A stretch of 64,000 bases of DNA from JBHIYN01 sp041984235 (lineage in GTDB: Bacteria > Pseudomonadota > Gammaproteobacteria > Ga0077536), in NCBI GenBank assembly GCA_041984235.1, contig JBHIYN010000010.1, positions 1 to 64,000 of the forward strand, in the 5' to 3' direction. The notes under the pieces were generated by a model. The model ran no database searches. It worked only from the letters and a program-made list of their open reading frames with translations, and had not been told where the DNA came from. A program made the position numbers and the translations under genes. Each line of letters begins with the position of its first letter. Position 1 is the stretch's first letter. Shown here in pieces: positions 53,948 through 62,139 of the stretch.

Positions 53948-55416
53948 GTTCCCGTCCCGTTGCCGGTGACCCACGGGATCCAGGTCAGGGCGAGCACGGT
54001 GATGACGGCGATGGCGAGCAGGTTCACGAGCAGGCCCGAACGCGCCATGACCGCGACCGGCACGCGCCCGCTGGAGAACACGATGGCGTTCGGCGGCGTC
54101 GCCACCGGCATCATGAACGCGCAGCTCGCCGACAGCGCCGTCACCACGATGAGACTGGTCGGGGCCAGGCCGAGCACCACGGCGCCGGCGGCCAGGATCG
54201 GCACCAGGGTGGTCGTGGTGGCGGTATTGCTGGTCAGCTCGGTGAGGAACACGACCGCCGCGATCACGATGCACAGCACTAGCCACGGCGGCGTTCCCGC
54301 AAGCCCGGCGAGCTGCGCGCCGATGAACCGATCGGCGCCCGAGGCGGTCACGGTCGCGGCCAGTGCGAGTCCGCCGCCGAACAGCAACAGGGTGCCGAAC
54401 GGCAGACGCTCGGCGTCTTCCCAGTCCATCAGCCGCTCGCCGTCGGCGTCGGCGGGCAGTACGAACAGCGCGAGGCCGGCGAGCAGCGCGATCCCGGTGT
54501 CAGTCAGGTGGGCGAACGGAACCAGCCCGCCGATCTCCAGCGCGTTGAGCTGGCTGCGGGTCAGCCAGCCCAGCACCGCCAGCGCGAACACCAGGGCGAC
54601 GCGGCGGGCCGCGCGCGGCAGCTCGGCAAAACGCAGCGGCGCTGCCGGCAGTGCCGGCGCCACCGAACGGTCGAAGGGTGCGATCACACGGGTCAGCAAG
54701 AGCCAGGTCAGGGGCAGCATGACCAGGGCCACCGGCAGCGCGATCGCCATCCAGCGGCGGAAATCGAGCGCGACGCCGAAGTGCTCCTGCAGGTAGGAGG
54801 CCGCGAACAGGTTCGGCGGGGACCCGATGAGGGTCGCCGTGCCACCGATGGAAGCACCGTAGGCGATGCCGAGCAGAAGGCAGCGGGCGAACTTGTCCGC
54901 CTCGCCGGGTGCCGAGCCGGCATCCGTGCCGGCGATGATGGCAGCCGCGATCGGCAGCATCATGATGGCGGTCGCGGTGTTCGACAGCCACATGCTGGCG
55001 AAGGCCGCGACCAGCATGAAACCGCCCACCATGTAGCGGGCGTCACCGGCGGTCAGCCCCACCACCGCCTGCGCAATCCAGGCGTGCAGCCGCCACTTCT
55101 CGATCGCCAGCGACAACAGGAAGCCGCCGAAGAAGAGAAATATCAGGGGATGGGCATAGGATGCCGTGACGCTCGCGAGATCGTTCAGCCCGAGCAGGGG
55201 AAACACGGCCACCGGCACCAGCGCGGTGGCCGCCACCGGCACCGCCTCGGCGATCCACCACAGCGCCATCCAGCTGCCGACCGCCAGCGTGCCACGCGCC
55301 GCCGCGCCCAGCGCAACCGGATCGCCGCCCGCCGCCAGGTAGTGCCGCGGCAGGAGCATGTAAACAATGATGGCGACGCAGGGGCCTGCGACGATCGCGA
55401 GTGGGCGTGCACGCAT
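53944..55416 (-). CDS. SLC13/DASS-family anion permease
   Basis: A 490-residue sodium/dicarboxylate- or sulfate-type symporter with about eleven to twelve helices. Both repeated signatures are intact: MWLSNTATAIMMLPIA with GGTATLIGSPPNLFA in the first half, and LTSNTATTTTLVPIL with VATPPNAIVFSSG in the second. The SNT motifs bind sodium and the carboxylate or oxyanion. Substrate is probably C4-dicarboxylate but is not fixed. ATG at 55416 is chosen; a GTG at 55488 would add 24 atypical residues. TATACTGCGC precedes it on the minus strand. It is the first gene of a unit with hrpA and the antiporter. Confidence 0.9.
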   Translation of the reverse strand: MRARPLAIVAGPCVAIIVYMLLPRHYLAAGGDPVALGAAARGTLAVGSWMALWWIAEAVPVAATALVPVAVFPLLGLNDLASVTASYAHPLIFLFFGGFLLSLAIEKWRLHAWIAQAVVGLTAGDARYMVGGFMLVAAFASMWLSNTATAIMMLPIAAAIIAGTDAGSAPGEADKFARCLLLGIAYGASIGGTATLIGSPPNLFAASYLQEHFGVALDFRRWMAIALPVALVMLPLTWLLLTRVIAPFDRSVAPALPAAPLRFAELPRAARRVALVFALAVLGWLTRSQLNALEIGGLVPFAHLTDTGIALLAGLALFVLPADADGERLMDWEDAERLPFGTLLLFGGGLALAATVTASGADRFIGAQLAGLAGTPPWLVLCIVIAAVVFLTELTSNTATTTTLVPILAAGAVVLGLAPTSLIVVTALSASCAFMMPVATPPNAIVFSSGRVPVAVMARSGLLVNLLAIAVITVLALTWIPWVTGNGTGT

Positions 55417-55467
55417 AATCGGATGTCCAACGGTCACGGCCGGCAGAGTTGCGGCCTGCCCCTGCGC

Positions 55468-55473
55468 AGTATA
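55468..55473 (-). promoter_or_regulatory. Candidate -10 box of the SLC13-hrpA-antiporter unit
   Basis: TATACT followed by GCGC on the minus strand, 52 bases before the ATG at 55416. The remaining divergent region to 55588 has an AT-rich patch (TTTTTAATATG) that may hold the promoter of the phosphatase gene. Confidence 0.45.
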
Positions 55474-55588
55474 CCCATTGGCCGCCACCGTCCCGCGTGC
55501 ACGCGAAATCTCTTTTTAATATGCAAACCTGCTGGTAACATGCTGTTTCGGCGAGACCTAACGGAATAAGAACTCCGAGCACCCGGCC

Positions 55589-57466
55589 GTGTCCACACTC
55601 ACATTCGACATCTCCGGTTCGCAGATCGATGGGGCACGGGACTATCAGGAAGATGCCTTCCTGGTCACCCACCTCGGCGACTCGGACGGCGACGCATCCG
55701 GTTCGCTGGTCATCGTCGCAGACGGCATGGGCGGCCATGCCGCCGGCAACGTCGCCAGCAACATGGCGGTACAGACCTTCAACCGCCACATCTCCAAGAG
55801 CTTTCCCAACGAGGACATCTCCAACGTCCTCTACGAGGCGGTGCTGCAGGCCAACGGCTCGATCACGGCGACCGTGGCCGAAACCGCGGCGCTCAAGGGC
55901 ATGGGCTGCACCCTGGTCGCCTGCGTGCTGGAGCGCAACGAGCTGCGCTGGGTCAGCGTCGGCGACAGCCACCTCTACCTGCTGCGCAACGGCGAGCTGA
56001 GCAAGAAGAACGCCGATCACAGCTACGGCGGCTTCCTCGACCGCATGGCCGAGGCCGGCACCCCGGTCGAAGCCGAGGCCGGATTTTCACGCAACATGCT
56101 GATGAGCGCCCTGACCGGCGACGACATCGCCGAAATCGACTGCCCGCCGGAGCCGCTGGTGCTCGAGTCGGGTGATCGCGTGATCCTGTCCAGTGACGGC
56201 CTCGACACCCTCACCCACGAGCAGATCATCGAGATCGCCGCCGCCTCCGACACCGCCAGGCAGTGCACCGAAGCGCTGTTGCAGGGCGTGACCGACGCCG
56301 GCGCGCCGCGCCAGGACAACACCACCGTCATCTGCATCGACGTCATCGAGAAGATCGAGGCGGCACCGCCCGAGCCGGAACCACCACCGGTCGTGCAGGA
56401 AGAAGCGGCGCCCGTGGCCGCGAGCACCGAGGCGGCCTCGCCGTTCCCGGTGGAAGACGCACCGAAGAAGAGCGCCGTGCCCCTCATCGCGGGCGTGGTG
56501 GTCGTGCTCGCCGCGCTCGGTGGCGGCGCCGCGTGGTTCCTCGGCCAGGGTGATGCCACGCCGCCGCCGGTGATTGTCGAAGGCCCGGCCGAGGACGACG
56601 CCGGCGAAGACGACATGGTCGACATCGACGCCGTCGAAGACGAGCCGATCGCCGCCGGCGAGGTCGCTCCCGAAGCGCGGCCCGCGACCCCGCCGCCCGC
56701 GGCCGAGCCGCCGGCGCCGGCCGGTCACCAGGGCGAATTCCGCGACCGCCTCAAAGGTGGCGGCGAGGGGCCGCTGATGACCTGGGTGCCCGCCGGCAGC
56801 TTCAGCATGGGCAGCCGCATCATGACCTCGGACCCGGACGAGCATCCGCGCCACCCGGTCCGGCTGTCGCAGTTCGCGATCGGGGTCAACGAGATTACGA
56901 TTGCCGAGTATCGACGCTTTGCCCGTGCCACCGGCCGCGAGATGCCCCAGACCGGTGCCGCGGCCGGCGCCGACGAGGCCAATTTCCCCGTCTTCTACGT
57001 CTCCTGGAACGACGCCCTGGCCTACACCAAGTGGCTGTCTCAGCAGACCGGCAAGAACTACAGCCTGCCGAGCGAGGCACAGTGGGAGTACGCCGCCCGC
57101 GCCGGCTCCGAGCTGGCCTACTGGTGGGGGCGCGACCTGGGACGCGGCAACGCCCACTGCTTCGCCTGCGATACCGGCCTCGATCCCCGCCGGCCGACCG
57201 CCATAGGACGCTTCCGTCCCAACAAGTTCGGCCTGTTCGACACCGCCGGCAACGTGCAGGAATGGGTCTACGACTGCTACCACAGAAATTACGACAACGC
57301 GCCCGAGGACGGTTCGGTCTTCGAGGGCGGCGACTGCACCGTGCGTGTCCTGCGCGGCGGTGGCTACGGCAGCGGCCCGGAAGAACTGCGCAGTGCGGCA
57401 CGCGACAAGTTCCGCTTCGACAAGGGCAACGACCAGACCGGCTTCCGCGTGGTGCGGTCGCCTTAG
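55589..57466 (+). CDS. PP2C-type Ser/Thr phosphatase - transmembrane - formylglycine-generating-enzyme-like fusion protein
   Basis: A 625-residue protein in three parts. Residues 1-255 are a PP2C phosphatase with its metal aspartates: D22 (YQEDAF), D45 (VADGMGGHAAG), D203 (SSDGLD) and D243 (RQDNTTV). A Pro/Glu/Ala linker leads to a single membrane helix at 297-318, then an acidic Asp/Glu/Pro-rich stretch to about 385. Residues 390-625 are an FGE-sulfatase (SUMF1) domain (MTWVPAGSFSMGS, PSEAQWEYAAR, DTAGNVQEWVYDC, VRVLRGGGYGSG). The two active cysteines of true FGE are missing (GGGYGSGPEELRSA), so it is probably a binding or sensing domain outside the membrane. Topology suggests external sensing coupled to internal dephosphorylation. 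GTG start; a repetitive exported protein follows 4 bases later. Confidence 0.9.
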   Translation: MSTLTFDISGSQIDGARDYQEDAFLVTHLGDSDGDASGSLVIVADGMGGHAAGNVASNMAVQTFNRHISKSFPNEDISNVLYEAVLQANGSITATVAETAALKGMGCTLVACVLERNELRWVSVGDSHLYLLRNGELSKKNADHSYGGFLDRMAEAGTPVEAEAGFSRNMLMSALTGDDIAEIDCPPEPLVLESGDRVILSSDGLDTLTHEQIIEIAAASDTARQCTEALLQGVTDAGAPRQDNTTVICIDVIEKIEAAPPEPEPPPVVQEEAAPVAASTEAASPFPVEDAPKKSAVPLIAGVVVVLAALGGGAAWFLGQGDATPPPVIVEGPAEDDAGEDDMVDIDAVEDEPIAAGEVAPEARPATPPPAAEPPAPAGHQGEFRDRLKGGGEGPLMTWVPAGSFSMGSRIMTSDPDEHPRHPVRLSQFAIGVNEITIAEYRRFARATGREMPQTGAAAGADEANFPVFYVSWNDALAYTKWLSQQTGKNYSLPSEAQWEYAARAGSELAYWWGRDLGRGNAHCFACDTGLDPRRPTAIGRFRPNKFGLFDTAGNVQEWVYDCYHRNYDNAPEDGSVFEGGDCTVRVLRGGGYGSGPEELRSAARDKFRFDKGNDQTGFRVVRSP

Positions 57467-57470
57467 CGGC

Positions 57471-58151
57471 GTGCCGGCCGCAGCGCCCCTCCGAGTGCCC
57501 CGGGCAGCCAGCCTGCTCGCGATCACACTGGCCGTGCTGAGCACCGTGGCCGGCGCCGCCGGCACCCGCGTGCAGGGCTACGAGCGCGATCCGCGGGTGT
57601 CGCGGCAGGCAGTCGGGCCGGCCCAGGCGGCGTCCCCGAAGGTCGGCGCGGCGACACGACCGTCCGCCCGGCGCGACACGCGACGGCCTTACCCTGATGC
57701 ACCGCGGCGCGACGGGCGCGACACGCGCCGCTACATCTCCGATCCCTACCAGCGCTACGGCATCCGGGGTCCCGGCTTCGGCAACGACGGCCGCGACGGG
57801 CGCCGTCACGCGCATCCGCGGCGGCCTTACGGCTACTCCGCGCCCGGCTACGACGACCACAACGGCAGTCGCGGGCATGGCCACGACGGCGCCCGGGGTC
57901 GGGTCTACGATCCCCGGGTCGACCACGGCTATGGTTACGACCGTGACCACGGCAGCCCCCCGCTCGGTTACGGTCGCGGCTACGACTACGATCGTGGTCT
58001 TGGCCGCTCCACCTACGGGTACGGCGGCGGCTACGGGTACGATCGCGGCTACGGGCACGACCGCGCCGTCGAACCCCGCTTCGACTACCCGAGCCTGAGG
58101 CGCGGGCCGGGCGTCCCGCCACCACTGCGCCGCGACCCGGGTCGCCACTAG
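57471..58151 (+). CDS. Exported Gly/Tyr/Arg/Asp-rich repetitive protein
   Basis: A 226-residue protein with a signal peptide (ASLLAITLAVLSTVAGAAG). The mature chain is low in complexity: an Arg/Asp-rich part (residues about 60-110) and then repeats built on GYGYDR, GRGYDYDRG and GGGYGYDRGYGHDR (about 140-205), ending FDYPSLRRGPGVPPPLRRDPG. No known domain. Such chains are often surface, matrix or phase-separating proteins. It is separated by 4 bases from the PP2C-FGE gene and must be co-transcribed, so it may be a partner or target of that receptor. GTG at 57471 is the only start giving the signal peptide. Confidence 0.75.
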   Translation: MPAAAPLRVPRAASLLAITLAVLSTVAGAAGTRVQGYERDPRVSRQAVGPAQAASPKVGAATRPSARRDTRRPYPDAPRRDGRDTRRYISDPYQRYGIRGPGFGNDGRDGRRHAHPRRPYGYSAPGYDDHNGSRGHGHDGARGRVYDPRVDHGYGYDRDHGSPPLGYGRGYDYDRGLGRSTYGYGGGYGYDRGYGHDRAVEPRFDYPSLRRGPGVPPPLRRDPGRH

Positions 58152-58177
58152 GGCGCGCCGCGACGCGGCGGACGGCG

Positions 58178-58612
58178 ATGCAGACGGTCGACGGACAGTG
58201 CCATTGCGCCAACATTCGCTATGCGCTGAGCTGGGCGGACGACTGCGCGCTGACCCTGCGCGGACGCGCCTGCCGCTGCGGCTACTGTCGCATGCACGGC
58301 GCATTGTGGACATCCCATCCGGACGCAGCGCTGACGGTCGACATCAATGACCGCGCTCGCGTGATCGAGTATCGCTTCGGTCACGAGACGGCGACTTTCC
58401 ACGTCTGCGGCATGTGCGGCCTGCTGCCCTTCGCGAGCTGCGACATCGACGGTGAGTTGTTCGCGGTCAGCAACGTGCAGACCTTCACCACGATCGATGC
58501 CGCCGCGGTGCCGCGCAGCGAGGCCAACTTCGAAGACGAACGGATCGAAGCGCGCCTGGCGCGGCGCCGACAGACCTGGTCCCCGCTGACCTATGCCAGG
58601 CTCGCCCCGTGA
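58178..58612 (+). CDS. GFA-family zinc protein (glutathione-dependent formaldehyde-activating-like)
   Basis: A 144-residue protein of the GFA/CENP-V fold. The zinc cysteines are present: GQCHCANIRY near the N-terminus, CRCGYCRMHG in the middle and CGMCGLLPF after it. The prototype Gfa speeds formation of S-hydroxymethylglutathione, but that activity is disputed and most relatives are uncharacterised. The stop overlaps the GTG of the threonine aldolase gene. Aldolase action on threonine gives acetaldehyde, so an aldehyde-related role for the zinc protein would be sensible; this is inference. Confidence 0.87.
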   Translation: MQTVDGQCHCANIRYALSWADDCALTLRGRACRCGYCRMHGALWTSHPDAALTVDINDRARVIEYRFGHETATFHVCGMCGLLPFASCDIDGELFAVSNVQTFTTIDAAAVPRSEANFEDERIEARLARRRQTWSPLTYARLAP

Positions 58613-59655
58613 GCCGACGCAGCTTCCTCAGTGACAATGCCGCCGGCGTGCATCCGCGCGTGCTGGAAGCGCTCGCCGCAGCCAACAGCGGCCACGCGCC
58701 CGCCTACGGCGACGACCGCTGGACCGGGGACGCCGTCGTCGCCATGCGACGGGCTTTCGATGCCGACGCCGAGGTGCTGTTCTGTTTCGGCGGAACCGGC
58801 GCCAACGTGCTCGCGCTGGCGTCGGTCACGCGCCCCCACCAGGCCATCCTGTGTGCCGCCAGCGCGCACATCTGGAACGACGAGTGCGCCGCCCCCGAAC
58901 GCTTCATCAACGCCAAGCTGATACCGTTGCCGCACACCCACGGCAAGCTCGATTGCACGACCCTGGCCGGCTGCCTGCGCCCCACCCGTGGCGTCCATCA
59001 CGCGCTGCCGCGTGTAATCAGCATTACCCAGCCGACGGAATGGGGCGTGCTGTACACGCCCGACGAGATCCGTGCGCTGGCGGCCTTCGCCCACGAGCAC
59101 GAGCTGTTGCTGCACGTCGACGGCGCCCGCTTCTGCAATGCCGCAGCGGCGCTCGGCGTGTCGCTGGCCGAGCTCGCGCCGCGCTGTGGCGTCGACATCC
59201 TCAGCTTCGGCGGCACCAAGAATGGCCTGCTCGGCGCCGAGGCGGTGCTGTTCTTCGATCGCTCACTGGCCGCGGAAGCGGCATGGGCGCGCAAGCAGGC
59301 CATGCAGCTCGCGTCCAAGATGCGCTTTCTCTCGGCGCAGTTTCTCGCCTACCTGGAAGACGACCTGTGGCGCGAGCTGGCCACCCAGGCCAATGCCATG
59401 GCTGCCCGCCTCGCCGGCGCCTGCAGCGCCGTGCCCGGGCTGTCCCTGGTTGCCCCGGTCGACTGCAACATGCTGTTCGCGAAACTGCCGGCCGGCGCGA
59501 TCGCACCCCTGCAGGAGCGGTTCCCGTTCCACCTGTGGGATGCGTCCGCGTCCATCGTGCGCTGGCTGACTGCCTTCGACACGACGCCGGCCGACGTCGA
59601 CGCGTTCGCCGCCGCGATCGCGGCGGCCTGCGACCCGGCGTCCGCGCCGCGCTAG
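58609..59655 (+). CDS. Low-specificity threonine aldolase family PLP enzyme
   Basis: A 348-residue fold-type I PLP enzyme of the beta-eliminating lyase/threonine aldolase family. The PLP lysine is K204 in LSFGGTKNGLLGAEA, the aspartate and substrate-binding region is LHVDGARFCNAAAALG, and the N-terminus FLSDNAAGVHPRVLEAL is typical. It splits threonine or related beta-hydroxy amino acids to glycine and an aldehyde. GTG at 58609 overlaps the GFA stop (GTGA). Exact stereospecificity is not readable. Confidence 0.9.
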   Translation: MSRRSFLSDNAAGVHPRVLEALAAANSGHAPAYGDDRWTGDAVVAMRRAFDADAEVLFCFGGTGANVLALASVTRPHQAILCAASAHIWNDECAAPERFINAKLIPLPHTHGKLDCTTLAGCLRPTRGVHHALPRVISITQPTEWGVLYTPDEIRALAAFAHEHELLLHVDGARFCNAAAALGVSLAELAPRCGVDILSFGGTKNGLLGAEAVLFFDRSLAAEAAWARKQAMQLASKMRFLSAQFLAYLEDDLWRELATQANAMAARLAGACSAVPGLSLVAPVDCNMLFAKLPAGAIAPLQERFPFHLWDASASIVRWLTAFDTTPADVDAFAAAIAAACDPASAPR

Positions 59656-59668
59656 ACCTTCCGCGCGC

Positions 59669-60583
59669 TTACCCGGCGAAACGCGGCTCGGGCACGCCGC
59701 GGATGCCGAGCCCGGTGATGCGGAACAGGCTGCCGGCGCCGAACTGCGGGCGAACCTGCTGCGCAAAATGCTCGTGCGTCGCGGGGTGGCTGACCCGCGC
59801 CATCGAGGTCACGTAGATTTCGTCGAGATTTTCGCCGCCGAACATGACGCTGGTGATATTCCTGACCGGCATGCCGATACGCCGCTCGACTTCGCCGTCC
59901 GGCGTGTAGCGAATCAGCTCGCCGCCGATCACCAGCGCGTTCCAGACACAGCCCTCCGCGTCGACCGTGCTGCCATCGAAGAATCCCGCGTCGCTGGCCG
60001 TGGAGGCAAAATCGCGGCGATTGGCGAGCGTACCGGCCTCGACGTCGTAATCGTAGGCCCACATCACCTGCTGGAACGTGTCCGCGAAATAGAACGTACG
60101 ATCGTCGGGGCTCCAGCACGGGCCGTTGGAGCAGATGATGCCGCTCTCGACCTGGTGCACGGACAAATCCGGGTCGAGCCGCCACAGGCCACACATCGTC
60201 AGCTCTTCCTTGTCGTCCATGCCGCCGGCAAAGAAGCGCCCACGCCGGTCGACCTTGCCGTCGTTGAGGCGGCTGCGCTCGTGCTCCTCGTCGATCTTCT
60301 CGATCAGGTCCAGCGCGCCGCTGTCGAAGTCGAAGAAATAGAAGCCGTCGTCCAGGGCCAGCACGGCATTGCCCCCGGCGCGTAATGCCATCGCGCCGAC
60401 ATCGTGATCCAGGGACCAGTTGCGGGTCTTGCCGCTGCGCGGATCCAGGCGCCAGATGGCCGGGTTACCGACCCGGCGCCCGGTGCCGTCGACCCAGTAC
60501 AACGCGCCTTCCTCGACGTCCCACAATGGCCCTTCGCCAAGGTGATTGCCGGCTTCGACCAGACATTCGATGCGATACCCCAT
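59669..60583 (-). CDS. SMP-30/gluconolactonase/LRE family protein
   Basis: A 304-residue six-bladed beta-propeller. The divalent-metal ligands of SMP-30 are visible: E17 in LGEGPLWD, the asparagine in CSNGPCWSPD and the aspartate in FFDGSTVDAEGCVWNA. The family hydrolyses sugar lactones or related esters. ATG at 60583 has GGGG upstream. It diverges from the molybdenum hydroxylase operon across 168 bases, so a lactone made by the hydroxylase or its pathway could be its substrate; this is inference. Confidence 0.9.
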   Translation of the reverse strand: MGYRIECLVEAGNHLGEGPLWDVEEGALYWVDGTGRRVGNPAIWRLDPRSGKTRNWSLDHDVGAMALRAGGNAVLALDDGFYFFDFDSGALDLIEKIDEEHERSRLNDGKVDRRGRFFAGGMDDKEELTMCGLWRLDPDLSVHQVESGIICSNGPCWSPDDRTFYFADTFQQVMWAYDYDVEAGTLANRRDFASTASDAGFFDGSTVDAEGCVWNALVIGGELIRYTPDGEVERRIGMPVRNITSVMFGGENLDEIYVTSMARVSHPATHEHFAQQVRPQFGAGSLFRITGLGIRGVPEPRFAG

Positions 60584-60700
60584 GGATGTTCCCCGGTTTG
60601 GCTTGAGATGGTGAGCGTGGTTGCGCAGGCATTACATGGTCATTGCACGGGACGACGCAAGTCCGCCGGCGGTCCGGCCATGCGCTGGTCTGCGCGGTGC

Positions 60701-60706
60701 TACAAT
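60701..60706 (+). promoter_or_regulatory. Candidate -10 box of the molybdenum hydroxylase operon
   Basis: TACAAT, 45 bases before the first ATG; no good -35. Nothing else is recognised in 60584-60751. Confidence 0.4.
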
Positions 60707-60751
60707 CGGCTGCGCCCGCGCATCAGCGGGCCCGGTTGCGAGGGGGGAATC

Positions 60752-61630
60752 ATGTATCCGGCCAGGATCGAAGAATACGTACGTCCGAGCACGGTCGGCG
60801 AAGCGCTCGCCGCGATTGCGCGCTACGAGGAAGGTGAAGCAATCTTTCTCGCCGGCGGACAGAGCGCGATGCAGGCAATCAAGTCGCGCATGCTGCGTCC
60901 CCAGTGCATCGTCGACCTGCAGGACGTCGGTGAACTCAGGGGCATCGCGCGCGATGCTTCCGGTCTGAGCATCGGCGCGATGACGCGCTACGTCGAGATT
61001 GCCGGGAGCGCCGCCATCGACGCTCCCTACGCCGCACTGGCCGACGCCGCCGCCCACGTCGGCGACCGCCAGGTGCGCAACCGCGGCACCATCGGCGGTA
61101 GCCTGTGCTGGAACTACGTCGCCTCGTGCACGCCGGCCGTGGTCCTCGCGCTCGGCGGCACGCTCAACCTGGTGGCGGCGGATGGCGGCACGCGCGCCGT
61201 GGCTGCCGGTGATTTCCTCCTCGGGCCGCTGGAAACCGCACGCCGCGACGACGAGATCCTGCTCTCGGTGTCATGGCCGGCGCCGCCGGCGCGCTGCGGC
61301 AGCGCCTACCGCAAGTGGGGATTGGTGCGCGACGCCCTGCCGGTGGTCGGCGTGTGCGTGCGCGTGGTGCTCGATGACAACGACAAGTGCTCGGATGCAC
61401 GCATCGCCCTGTCCGGCCTCGCCGCCGGCGCGCAGCGCGCCACCGCCGGCGAGGCTTCGCTGATCGGCTCGGCCGGCGACCCGACCGCGGTTGGCGTAGC
61501 GATGGATGCCATCGCCGATGCCGTGGAGACGCACAGCGACATGTCGGCCGATGCCGATTACCGGCGCCAGCTCATACGCACGCTCGGGCGCGAGGTCGCG
61601 CTCGAGGCATTCCGGCGCGCACGCGCCTGA
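60752..61630 (+). CDS. Molybdenum hydroxylase FAD-binding subunit (CoxM/CutM-like)
   Basis: A 292-residue medium subunit of the xanthine oxidase/CO dehydrogenase family. FAD-binding loops are AGGQSAMQAIKSRML near residues 31-45 and RNRGTIGGSLCWN near 110-122. It passes electrons from the 2Fe-2S subunit to the FAD and on to quinone or another acceptor. GAGGGGGG precedes the ATG. The gene order medium-small-large is that of coxMSL, although the large subunit is not a CO dehydrogenase by motif. Confidence 0.93.
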   Translation: MYPARIEEYVRPSTVGEALAAIARYEEGEAIFLAGGQSAMQAIKSRMLRPQCIVDLQDVGELRGIARDASGLSIGAMTRYVEIAGSAAIDAPYAALADAAAHVGDRQVRNRGTIGGSLCWNYVASCTPAVVLALGGTLNLVAADGGTRAVAAGDFLLGPLETARRDDEILLSVSWPAPPARCGSAYRKWGLVRDALPVVGVCVRVVLDDNDKCSDARIALSGLAAGAQRATAGEASLIGSAGDPTAVGVAMDAIADAVETHSDMSADADYRRQLIRTLGREVALEAFRRARA

Positions 61631-61649
61631 ACCAGGGGGAGGAGTACGG

Positions 61650-62126
61650 GTGAAAACCATCAAGCTCAGCGTCAACGGTACGGCCTACGAGGAAAGCGTC
61701 CCCGAGCGCATGCTGCTGGTCGATTTCCTGCGCGACCAGCTCGCGCTGACCGGTACCCATGTCGGCTGCACCTACGAAGGCGTGTGCGGCGCCTGCACGA
61801 TTCACCTCGATGGCGAGGCCGTGAAGAGCTGCCTGATGCTGGCCGTGCAGGCAGACGGGCACGAGGTCACCACCATCGAAGGACTGGCCGGCAACGAGGC
61901 CATGACGCCCCTGCAGCAGGCCTTTACCAACAACCACGCGTTGCAGTGCGGCTTCTGCACGCCCGGGATCCTGATGAACATGTCCGACTTCCTGAGTCGC
62001 AACCCGGATCCGGACGACGAGGCCATCCGCAACGGCCTGATCGGCAACCTGTGTCGCTGCACCGGTTACGTCCACATCGTGCGCGCCGTGCGCGAAGCGG
62101 CGCGCGCCATGCGCCAGTCCGGCTGA
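61650..62126 (+). CDS. Molybdenum hydroxylase 2Fe-2S subunit (CoxS/CutS-like)
   Basis: A 158-residue small subunit with two 2Fe-2S clusters. The N-terminal ferredoxin-like cluster is held by GCTYEGVCGACTIHLDG and the following KSC; the C-terminal one by QCGFCTPG and LCRCTGY. It links the molybdenum centre to the FAD. Its start is GTG at 61650 behind a strong GGGGGAGGAG. The gene lies 19 bases after the FAD subunit and 13 before the large subunit. The family assignment is certain. Confidence 0.95.
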   Translation: MKTIKLSVNGTAYEESVPERMLLVDFLRDQLALTGTHVGCTYEGVCGACTIHLDGEAVKSCLMLAVQADGHEVTTIEGLAGNEAMTPLQQAFTNNHALQCGFCTPGILMNMSDFLSRNPDPDDEAIRNGLIGNLCRCTGYVHIVRAVREAARAMRQSG

Positions 62127-62139
62127 GGGAGGATAAGCC

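Noticed and set aside
49343..54796. Open frame of 1817 codons on the plus strand antisense to the antiporter, hrpA and SLC13 genes
   Set aside because: Its translation is rich in Arg, Gln, His and Ala without motifs, and the opposite strand carries complete known proteins. Long antisense frames are expected at this GC content.
55589..57466. Type VI secretion phosphatase PppA
   Set aside because: The PP2C half is similar in kind, but no type VI gene or kinase lies nearby and the FGE-like half is extra.
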